Of a stretch of 48,130 nucleotides of DNA, positions 1 to 6,556 are shown one piece after another (the first letter of the stretch is position 1; each line of letters opens with the position of its first letter). The translations under genes and the position numbers were made by a program. The notes below the pieces were generated by a model. The model was not told where the DNA came from, did no database searches, and saw only the letters and a program-made list of their open reading frames with translations. The stretch is from assembly GCA_002490465.1 (NCBI GenBank), contig DKUB01000023.1, positions 1-48,130 of the forward strand. The letters are read 5' to 3'. This stretch comes from Lachnoclostridium sp. UBA7215 (GTDB lineage Bacteria > Bacillota > Clostridia > Lachnospirales > Lachnospiraceae).

Positions 1-306
1 AAACACAAATTTATTTACACTACCTATATATAAATTTAATAATCCATCCTTTGGCATAGCAAATTTGTATATATGCCAGTATGTATTTCGTGCGCCAGAA
101 TTTGAAAGAGCTTCTGTTAATCCGTAATAATCCCCATTCTTAATCGATCCGCTGACTGCTGTCCCTAAAGTAATCGTTTGTGTCGCATACTCCAGCCACC
201 CTGCAGCACGTACTGTAGATGGAGATACCATAATGCTTGATAACACTAATACCGCCGCTAAAAATAACGCATAAGTTTTTTGCGCAATCGTTCTTTTCTG
301 TTTCAT
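1..306 (-). CDS. Secreted protein, N-terminal fragment (runs off the left edge)
   Basis: Only the first 102 codons lie in the window. The ATG at 306 is preceded by AGGAGG with a 9-nt spacer, so the start is well supported. The first ~34 residues form a classical signal peptide: a basic start (MKQKR), a hydrophobic core rich in Ala/Leu/Val, and an Ala-containing cleavage region near VRAAG. The mature part begins with short beta-prone segments (TITLGTAVSGSIKNGDYYG). This resembles the bacterial pre-peptidase C-terminal (PPC) beta-sandwich found in clostridial secreted proteins, but too little is visible to name a family. It is exported or attached to the cell surface; the function is unknown. 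The family link is an inference. Confidence 0.75.
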   Translation of the reverse strand, partial: MKQKRTIAQKTYALFLAAVLVLSSIMVSPSTVRAAGWLEYATQTITLGTAVSGSIKNGDYYGLTEALSNSGARNTYWHIYKFAMPKDGLLNLYIGSVNKFVF

Positions 307-390
307 AAAGAAAGCCCTCCTTTTTTCCAGATAATTTATAACTGCTACATCATTGCCGTTTTTGTCTTTGCCCCCATCCTTCTACTTTTC

Positions 391-1023
391 CTATCTTTTA
401 TTTTTGTAAAAACATCTATAAATAATACTTTTCTCTAAATATTCATTGCTCTCAAAATAGGTATGTACCCGCTCTGATTTTATAAAGTACGTCATCCAAA
501 TAACAAACATGATAATTGCACTGATCAACGACCTAACATCTTTGGGTTCGATTTCAGCACCTTTCATTTTTTGATAAATCATCAGAGCAATTACAATACC
601 ACACCCTATCATCATGACCATTTCATAAAAATGCAGGAAACGGCAATTACGCCTCCTGATCATTTGAGATAGGATGAAACAATACACAATAAGTACACCA
701 CAAAAAACTATTGTCAGCATCGAAATCAATTGGAATGTATCTCCTAGTGGTATCCCATATTGTGAATATTCCTTTGCAAGTTTCATATACATGAAAATTT
801 CCGAAACTGCCCCGATTCCAATCAAAACACCTGCCACTAACAGACCATATGCACAAAATGCAAGCCATCCCCCCAGTTTCTTATAGTCAGGATTGGTAAC
901 AGCGTTGGTATCTCTCGTACTCTCTCTTTCCACCTGTTCTTTTTTTACTACCTTAAATCCGCATTTCATACAGAAAGTTGCCCCTTCCGGACACTCAGCA
1001 CCACAATTTATACAGTACACCAC
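391..1023 (-). CDS. Zinc-ribbon membrane protein, DUF2569-like
   Basis: 210 residues. The first ~25 residues form a zinc ribbon with two CxxC knuckles (YCINCG and FCMKCG). A short charged linker follows, then a membrane part with about four hydrophobic segments: GGWLAFCAYGLLVAGVLIGIG, one around residue 100, one around 140 and one around 170. The KLGGWLAF motif opening the membrane part is typical of DUF2569 proteins. The start is GTG at 1023 (or the next codon, also GTG); no in-frame ATG exists and the ribosome site is weak, so it may be translated by coupling to the gene ending 18 nt upstream. Function unknown: such zinc-ribbon membrane proteins are common in Firmicutes and mostly uncharacterised. 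Confidence 0.75.
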   Translation of the reverse strand: MVYCINCGAECPEGATFCMKCGFKVVKKEQVERESTRDTNAVTNPDYKKLGGWLAFCAYGLLVAGVLIGIGAVSEIFMYMKLAKEYSQYGIPLGDTFQLISMLTIVFCGVLIVYCFILSQMIRRRNCRFLHFYEMVMMIGCGIVIALMIYQKMKGAEIEPKDVRSLISAIIMFVIWMTYFIKSERVHTYFESNEYLEKSIIYRCFYKNKR

Positions 1024-1041
1024 ATCTTTTTCATGTTTTTT

Positions 1042-1431
1042 TTATTCTTGATCTGGTGCGTCAGTATCTTCCTTGCTTTCCATGACATTCTCCCCAAGAA
1101 GCTTCCTGGCAATTTGTTCTGCCTCCTCTGTATATCCATTATCATAAGTTATTTCTTCCAGCTCCTCATGAGTATATGTTTTATACTCATCATACAGCAT
1201 TTGATTTATCTGTTTCGTTATCATGCCAGAATCCGAATTTTGTAATACATCTTGTGAAGTCAAAACCCTCTTTTGTGTTTCCATATTCTCTTCGGGTTCT
1301 GCTTTCCTTTCACTAAGAAGCTGCATGGCAATTTGTTCTGCTTCCTCTGTATATCCGTTTGAAACCTTTACTTCTGCTAATTCTTTATTAGAGCATGTTT
1401 TATATCTATCAAGCAATATCTCTTCATACAT
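1042..1431 (-). CDS. Small acidic protein with two internal repeats
   Basis: 129 residues from the ATG at 1431. The open frame extends 5 codons further to another ATG, but that ATG lies beside the GGGAGGA that serves as ribosome site for 1431 (7-nt spacer), so the shorter start is chosen. The protein is a tandem of two similar ~35-residue units, about residues 8-42 and 79-113. Each has the pattern YKT-(C/Y)-(S/T)-(N/H)-(K/E)-EL-(A/E)-E followed by NGYTEEAEQIA and (Q/K)LL. Each unit reads as a helix-turn-helix-like helical hairpin. The units are joined by an acidic, Gln/Ser-rich linker. No membrane segment or signal is seen. It lies 18 nt upstream of the zinc-ribbon gene and is probably co-transcribed with it. 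Function unknown. Confidence 0.7.
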   Translation of the reverse strand: MYEEILLDRYKTCSNKELAEVKVSNGYTEEAEQIAMQLLSERKAEPEENMETQKRVLTSQDVLQNSDSGMITKQINQMLYDEYKTYTHEELEEITYDNGYTEEAEQIARKLLGENVMESKEDTDAPDQE

Positions 1432-1503
1432 AAAAAATCCTCCCATAATAATCTTTGTTTTCTAACCCATCCCCATGAATCAATTCATTTTTTGTTTGAA
1501 AAG

Positions 1504-1543
1504 GGGGATAATATCAAAAAGTGTACTTTTTGACATTATCCCC
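1504..1543. repeat. Long palindrome A (18-bp arms, 4-nt centre)
   Basis: The arms 1504-1521 and 1526-1543 are complementary at 17 of 18 positions; the exception is A1513/C1534, which becomes a G-U pair in minus-strand RNA. The core reads TCAAAAAGTGTACTTTTTGA. On the minus strand the hairpin is followed by CTTTTC, so it could end transcription coming from the ATPase gene whose stop is at 1823. It shares its core with palindrome B at 1685-1712. Confidence 0.6.
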
Positions 1544-1556
1544 TTCTTCATCCGTT

Positions 1557-1727
1557 ATGAAAAAAACGTATCAAAATCAACCCTTATGGCAAGAAAAAAC
1601 ATTAAAAATTTTGGAATTTGCCTTACAACAAGGAAATATATTGAACCAAGCAAAAAAATATGGTAAAATATTCCATGTAACAGGAGTGTCAAAAGGTACA
1701 CCTTTTGACACTTCAAAATCATTCTAA
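1557..1727 (+). pseudogene. Possible remnant of a transposase-type helix-turn-helix
   Basis: A 56-codon open frame with no recognisable ribosome site lies between and partly over the two palindromes. Residues 13-34 (EKTLKILEFALQQGNILNQA then KKYG) resemble the first helix-turn-helix of insertion-sequence transposases, where such a segment runs into a recognition helix. Here the sequence degenerates after KKYG and runs through palindrome B to a stop. I read it as a possible broken mobile-element fragment, but it could be chance coding in an intergenic region. The rest of 1447-1822 holds nothing else I can name. Confidence 0.22.
1685..1712. repeat. Long palindrome B (13-bp arms, 2-nt centre)
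   Basis: AGTGTCAAAAGGT (1685-1697) and its exact reverse complement (1700-1712) flank the 2-nt centre AC. The core TCAAAAGGTACACCTTTTGA is a close variant of palindrome A. No T-run follows on either strand, so a terminator role is unlikely; a site for a dimeric protein or a mobile-element end fits better. Confidence 0.6.
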
Positions 1728-1822
1728 ATTCTATATTCTCATGAATTTATCCCCTTGCTTTAACCGCATTTCACGCAGTCTTCGGTAGAAAGAAGATTTT
1801 TCGTTACATATAATCTAATAAT

Positions 1823-4441
1823 TTACTTCTTCGGAAGCATCAAAGACAACACTTTAGGTCTTGCACCTTTCTTATACTTAAATCCCAATGCATGCCTTAT
1901 AATTTCCGGCAAATAATACTTTTCATTGTCTACTTTCAAAAATCCCTCCTGCTTCAATATTTTTTCCTGTTGCTGATTTAGCCCTAATTCCTCAGATGTA
2001 AATGGCAATTCTTTTTTTTCAATCTCCTTTAGTTTTTCAAAAATAGGTCTTATTGCTGCAATCTCATCTTCTATCTCACTGATTTTAGCGTACGAACATT
2101 CTATTACCGCTTTCCGTATTTCTGCTGGCATAATATATCTATCCTCATATTTTTTTTCGCCACTTCTCTGTGTAGCTTCCTGCAAAAAGCGAATAATATC
2201 CCTAGCCTGTAACTGCGCATTAAAGTCTGATAACGCTGCTAAAATCCATCTTGACGCATATGCCTCATTGGAATTATTTCTTCCTAATTTTAGTCCCCAT
2301 AAACGTATTAAATATTTTTCTATTACCTCTTGAGAAACCTGTGCCACATCCACTTCCTCCTCGTAAAACCCAGGAACAGCCTGAACCACTAACCATAATG
2401 CTAATCTTAATGCTTCATCATGCGACCAGTTTAATGCAAATAACCTGTATTGCGATTCAAATTGTTCATAATTAACCGTTATTGCATTGCTTGCCAAATC
2501 CTTTCTTAGAAACACAATGATGCCTATACTTTTATATTTTATCTTAAATTCTGTCACCAATTCCTGTACCATTGCCTTTATCGCTAGTTTCTCATTTTCG
2601 ACTTCCAATGTTTCCTCAAAAATTTCCTCCATACCATCAACCAGAAAAACCACCTGGTGGTTTTCTTCTTTAAGCGCAATATCTATATCACTTAAATCCA
2701 TACCTTTTTTAAATGCCATCTCTATACAATTTCGCCAAAAATCTTTCCATTCAAGTAAATCATGTTCTTTACTTTTATATTTCAATATCTCTTCATAGAC
2801 ATCATACCAATAAGTTTCCCCCGCATCTGCAAATGAAATTTCTGAATTAAACTTTGCAACTAAAGGTTTTAATAAATCAGTGAAATCACCACCATTTTTA
2901 GGAAAAACTAATGGCATAAAAATAGTCTTACCATTCCGAATAGATGCCCCATAACTGTTAAATCTCTGCCATGTCTGTTTTCGTATCATTTCCCTAAATA
3001 AAAATGTTTTTCCAGATCCTTTTGCACCAAGAATAACCGTTTGTGGTACAGAATTTAAATACTTTTTCATTAAATTATTAAGAGAAGCTGTCATCAAAGC
3101 ATTAAACTCTGAATTTCCCTCTGCGTTTATTTGTTTTTCTGCCAAACTGTGTATTGCCGTTATCACTTCATCACGTTCTAATTTATGTCGTTGCTGTTTA
3201 CTCCCTTGTAGATAATAGTCTGATACTAACAAGCGAATCCTATTGTAAAATTCACGTTCCTCTAATTTTTTCATAATCTGGTCAAATGTTGTCAAATGAA
3301 TCAACTCACTCGCAAATGGCAGTTCTGTAATCAAATCCTCTATTGTATCTGATTCTGATCCATTTTTATCTAAATCATATGCCTGAACTAATTCACTTTG
3401 AATTTCCGATGTATCAATTCCATCCTGTGTCATTGTCAATATAATTTCCGGCATAATAGTTTGTTCAGAAACAGGGAGTCCTTTACAAATCTGCCCCAAT
3501 AATAATTTGGTTCCCACTACAGATTGATGTGAAGTAGATGTCACAATATACTTCTTCACCCTTGGATCAAATAATAATGGTGCCGAAAACTCACTTATGC
3601 CAGCTCTCAAATCCACAAAAACGGCTGCTGCTCCCACCTTTTTCCCAAGCTTCGACAAAAACTCGGCTAAAACAAATCTTTTTCCATAACCCTTAACAAT
3701 GCTTTCTGGTGTTGAATATATGTCTAATAGTTGTTCTTCATAACGATATGTTGGTAATACATAATGCTCTACAATTACCTTTCCTGTATCAATAGAAACC
3801 GTTGTTTGCTTTACTTTGTCTGCAATTTCACCCATTATATCTATATTATCTAGCACATCGCTTGATGATTGCAGCATTTCCAACAAATCCAGATAACTTA
3901 ATCTACTTTCATCCTCATTCTGTAAAAGCCATGTAAGTCCCGGTGCTTCTATATCTGAATCAATCATTAGAATCTTGTCGTTTGGTGCACCAGAAGACCA
4001 TGCTTTTGCAAAAGCCAACATAGATAAGGTCCGTCCAACCCCCCCCTTGTAGGAATGAAAGGTAATAACAGGACAGTCCGTTAATATATCCTCTAGCATC
4101 TTTTCTTCATAAGCACTCGTCTTATAAATCACCTGACTAAACAATGGTGTAATTGCCCGTTTTTCCTCTTTTTTATCTTCAAATTCAATAACAACCCTTA
4201 ACTCTTTATGAAACAAATCAAAAACCACTTTTTTTTCAGAACTGACATAATTTTCTCCAAAAATGTCAGTCATGATATCTCCTATATTTTTCTCTTGTTC
4301 TAAATCATTCATTTCTATTACTATTTCATCACTATACACGTCAATTTCATTGATAAAAGAAACTCTATGGTCCTTAAGGTAGTTTCTTACCGCTCTCTCT
4401 GCATCTTTCCAGGTATACAATTTCATATTGTTTTCACTCAT
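1823..4441 (-). CDS. Dual P-loop ATPase: KGGVGR-type (ParA/MinD-like) domain plus second NTPase domain
   Basis: 872 residues. Residues 1-125 are an uncharacterised N-terminal domain. Residues 126-310 are a SIMIBI-type fold with deviant Walker A YKGGVGRT (131-138), ILMIDSDIEAPG (158-168) and a Walker-B-like VDLRAG (276-281). A second, separate P-loop GAKGSGKT (472-479) has a Walker B VVFLVDGMEE (597-606), like STAND or AAA-type signalling ATPases. The C-terminal ~250 residues are helical. There is no signal peptide or clear membrane segment, so it is cytosolic. The start ATG has a good ribosome site (GGAGATATAGGAA) just after the stop of the upstream HEPN-like gene, 3 nt away, so the two are almost certainly one operon. 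KGGVGR-variant ATPases occur in bacterial conflict systems; the exact role is not known to me. The gene is visibly more A+T-rich than the core genes from 5192 on, consistent with transfer. Confidence 0.85.
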   Translation of the reverse strand: MSENNMKLYTWKDAERAVRNYLKDHRVSFINEIDVYSDEIVIEMNDLEQEKNIGDIMTDIFGENYVSSEKKVVFDLFHKELRVVIEFEDKKEEKRAITPLFSQVIYKTSAYEEKMLEDILTDCPVITFHSYKGGVGRTLSMLAFAKAWSSGAPNDKILMIDSDIEAPGLTWLLQNEDESRLSYLDLLEMLQSSSDVLDNIDIMGEIADKVKQTTVSIDTGKVIVEHYVLPTYRYEEQLLDIYSTPESIVKGYGKRFVLAEFLSKLGKKVGAAAVFVDLRAGISEFSAPLLFDPRVKKYIVTSTSHQSVVGTKLLLGQICKGLPVSEQTIMPEIILTMTQDGIDTSEIQSELVQAYDLDKNGSESDTIEDLITELPFASELIHLTTFDQIMKKLEEREFYNRIRLLVSDYYLQGSKQQRHKLERDEVITAIHSLAEKQINAEGNSEFNALMTASLNNLMKKYLNSVPQTVILGAKGSGKTFLFREMIRKQTWQRFNSYGASIRNGKTIFMPLVFPKNGGDFTDLLKPLVAKFNSEISFADAGETYWYDVYEEILKYKSKEHDLLEWKDFWRNCIEMAFKKGMDLSDIDIALKEENHQVVFLVDGMEEIFEETLEVENEKLAIKAMVQELVTEFKIKYKSIGIIVFLRKDLASNAITVNYEQFESQYRLFALNWSHDEALRLALWLVVQAVPGFYEEEVDVAQVSQEVIEKYLIRLWGLKLGRNNSNEAYASRWILAALSDFNAQLQARDIIRFLQEATQRSGEKKYEDRYIMPAEIRKAVIECSYAKISEIEDEIAAIRPIFEKLKEIEKKELPFTSEELGLNQQQEKILKQEGFLKVDNEKYYLPEIIRHALGFKYKKGARPKVLSLMLPKK

Positions 4442-4444
4442 TTC

Positions 4445-4885
4445 CTATATCTCCTCTCCAATCCATTCAGCTATCTGCACTAATATTTCTTCATATTTTC
4501 TGGCGTTAAGTCCATATTTATCTTTCACCTCTATACCATATCTACATAACTGATGATATGTATTTGTTGACACATCTTGATTATGTATTGTTTTCATTGT
4601 CGGGAAATGAAATGTACCTTCCTGATGGAGACCTTTTAAGAGGTTCTGAACATTATGGCTCTTAATCAGCTCTGCCCGTTCATCATTTTTTTCATGAATC
4701 CACTCACGAGTAGAAGTTTCATGCCAAACATCCATAAGTTTATACTTCAATCCGCATTCTACAGAATAAATCAATAATAAGCATCTACTTCTGACACATT
4801 CGTTTTTATCCACTAAAAACTGGTACGCTGCTATATGCTTTTTATATCCTCTTTTATAATCATGCTTATCTGCTAACAACATCAT
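4445..4885 (-). CDS. HEPN-like small protein, partner of the dual P-loop ATPase
   Basis: 146 residues, mostly helical. Three features resemble the HEPN fold: a helix with RSRCLLLIYSVECGLKYKL (residues 32-50), a motif SHNVQNLLKGL (76-86) comparable to the HEPN 'HdLxxLl' segment, and a later RYG (115-117) comparable to the conserved RY after it. The catalytic R-x4-6-H of HEPN ribonucleases is not evident, so this may be a nucleotide- or RNA-binding HEPN, or a divergent one. The start ATG at 4885 has GGGG about 10 nt upstream, and a second ATG follows directly. As the first gene of a two-gene operon with the ATPase, it is a candidate effector or sensor. The fold assignment is by eye and moderate. 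Confidence 0.6.
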   Translation of the reverse strand: MMLLADKHDYKRGYKKHIAAYQFLVDKNECVRSRCLLLIYSVECGLKYKLMDVWHETSTREWIHEKNDERAELIKSHNVQNLLKGLHQEGTFHFPTMKTIHNQDVSTNTYHQLCRYGIEVKDKYGLNARKYEEILVQIAEWIGEEI

Positions 4886-4956
4886 AGTTTTTAATCCCCT
4901 TTCTCCATCTGCATTTTCTCAAAGTGCCCCATCTTTACTAATGCTTTTTATTTAAC

Positions 4957-4962
4957 ATTATA
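4957..4962 (-). promoter_or_regulatory. Probable -10 box for the HEPN/ATPase operon
   Basis: The minus strand reads GCATATAATG here, a perfect TATAAT about 70 nt upstream of the HEPN-like start. No convincing -35 box is seen 16-18 nt upstream. The remainder of 4886-5191 holds only the two hairpins listed separately. Confidence 0.4.
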
Positions 4963-5094
4963 TGCTTATGTTATCATGTATTTTTAAATCCAACAACTAT
5001 ATATTTTCACCTTTTCAGAGAATGATCTCTTTCCACGGTCTTTCTGAACATACATTTAATATTATCCGTCCCTATCTGTGCTACCCTGTAGTCA

Positions 5095-5111
5095 CACCGG
5101 CATAGCCGGTG
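5095..5111. repeat. Short GC-rich hairpin between the HEPN and enolase genes
   Basis: CACCGGC and GCCGGTG form a perfect 7-bp stem around ATA. A GTTTATTTG run follows on the plus strand, but no plus-strand gene precedes it. It may be a second stop for enolase transcripts or a scattered intergenic repeat; function unclear. Confidence 0.4.
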
Positions 5112-5140
5112 GTTTATTTGTAACCTTGATACAAACACAG

Positions 5141-5168
5141 AAAAAGCCCTCCCGCCGGGAGGGCTTTT
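5141..5168 (-). terminator. Rho-independent terminator of eno
   Basis: A 13-bp perfect stem (AAAAGCCCTCCCG at 5142-5154 paired with 5156-5168) lies 24 nt past the enolase stop codon. On the minus strand the stem ends in a run of five T. Confidence 0.9.
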
Positions 5169-5191
5169 CCTTTAAAGGAATCTATTCATGA

Positions 5192-6496
5192 TCAAATTAT
5201 ACGAAATCCCCTGCCAAATTCTGCACTGCTTCCAAGCTGCTCCTCGATTCTCAGCAGCTGATTATATTTTGCGACACGGTCTGTGCGGGACGGTGCGCCT
5301 GTCTTAATCTGCCCGGCATTCAACCCGACAGCAATATCAGCAATTGTAGTATCCTCCGTCTCTCCCGAACGGTGGCTGACAATGGCATGCCAACGGTTAT
5401 TTTTTGTCATGCGGATTGCCTCTAACGTTTCCGATATGGTGCCAATCTGATTTGGCTTTATCAGTACGGCATTGGAGACATGAAGATTCATTCCCTTCTG
5501 GATTCGCTCTGTATTTGTGACAAACAGGTCATCTCCTACAAGCTGTATGCGGTTTCCCAGCTTTTCGGTTAATCTCTGCCATCCGCTCCAGTCCTCTTCT
5601 GACAGGCCGTCCTCAATGGAATAAATCGGGTACTTGTCACAGAGCTCACTCCAATATTCTATCATTTCATCTGCACTTTTATACTGTCCTGACTTCCAGA
5701 AAAGATACTCCCCTGTTCGGCCATTTTTAACGGCCTCCTCATACATCTCTGTTGCCGCCGCATCCATCGCAATGACATAGTCTTCTCCGGGGCGGTAACC
5801 TGCTTTCTCGATTGCTTTTACAATATAAGCCAGGGCATCTTCATCACTGGAAAAGTTTGGAGCAAATCCCCCTTCATCTCCTACGGAAGTGGCATAGCCC
5901 TCACTCTTTAACAGTTTCTTTAATGTATGGAATACATTGACACTCCACTCCAGGCAGCTGTGAAACGATTTTGCCCCCACAGGCATAATCATAAATTCCT
6001 GAATTGTCAAACTGCTGTCCGCATGTTTGCCTCCATTCACAATATTCATCATGGGAACCGGCAGTGTGCGTCCATTGGCACCACCCAGATACTGATACAG
6101 CGGCAGACCAACTGCCTGAGCAGCCGCCTTTGCCACTGCCATTGATGTTCCAAGAATGGCATTTGCTCCAAGCTTCGCTTTGTTTTTTGTTCCATCCTCA
6201 CGAATCATCATGGCATCAATTTCCACCTGATTCAGTGCATTTTTCCCATCCAGAAAATAGGAAATTGTCTCATTAATATTTTCTACAGCCTTTTTCACGC
6301 CATTGCCCCCATAGCGCGGCAAATCACTATCCCTTAGCTCCACAGCTTCAAAAGCACCTGTGGAAGCACCAGAGGGGACCGCCGCCCGTCCGGATGCACC
6401 ACCGCAGAGCTGTACCTCAACCTCAACCGTTGGATTTCCACGGGAATCCAAAATCTCACGCCCTCTGACTTTATTGATGCGATATTTATGTTCCAT
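5192..6496 (-). CDS. eno: Enolase (phosphopyruvate hydratase)
   Basis: 434 residues, full family length. It interconverts 2-phosphoglycerate and phosphoenolpyruvate in the cytosol (glycolysis/gluconeogenesis). The family segments are all present in order: GREILDSRGNPTVEVEV near the start, the loop ASTGAFEAVELRD, GDEGGFAPN, the metal-binding Asp/Glu in IAMDAAATE, SIEDGLSEEDW and VGDDLFVTN, the lysine in LIKPNQIGT, and SHRSGETEDT. The start ATG at 6496 has AGGAGG about 7 nt upstream, but this ribosome site is buried in the 3' arm of a 15-bp hairpin (6504-6544). The gene lies 60 nt after the sulfotransferase gene and has its own strong terminator downstream. Confidence 0.97.
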   Translation of the reverse strand: MEHKYRINKVRGREILDSRGNPTVEVEVQLCGGASGRAAVPSGASTGAFEAVELRDSDLPRYGGNGVKKAVENINETISYFLDGKNALNQVEIDAMMIREDGTKNKAKLGANAILGTSMAVAKAAAQAVGLPLYQYLGGANGRTLPVPMMNIVNGGKHADSSLTIQEFMIMPVGAKSFHSCLEWSVNVFHTLKKLLKSEGYATSVGDEGGFAPNFSSDEDALAYIVKAIEKAGYRPGEDYVIAMDAAATEMYEEAVKNGRTGEYLFWKSGQYKSADEMIEYWSELCDKYPIYSIEDGLSEEDWSGWQRLTEKLGNRIQLVGDDLFVTNTERIQKGMNLHVSNAVLIKPNQIGTISETLEAIRMTKNNRWHAIVSHRSGETEDTTIADIAVGLNAGQIKTGAPSRTDRVAKYNQLLRIEEQLGSSAEFGRGFRII

Positions 6497-6503
6497 AAAA
6501 AAG

Positions 6504-6544
6504 CCTCCTGTCCATACTGTTTATACAATAGTATGGACAGGAGG
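6504..6544 (-). promoter_or_regulatory. 15-bp hairpin enclosing the eno ribosome-binding site
   Basis: On the minus strand CCTCCTGTCCATACT, an 11-nt loop and AGTATGGACAGGAGG form a perfect 15-bp stem. The 3' arm contains the eno Shine-Dalgarno (AGGAGG) and the 5' arm contains its exact complement. The stem is followed by CTTTTTT and then the ATG. The same element could therefore end transcription from the sulfotransferase gene (stop at 6557) or hold back translation of eno in any transcript that reads through. Confidence 0.8.
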
Positions 6545-6556
6545 TTCTCTTCTTAT

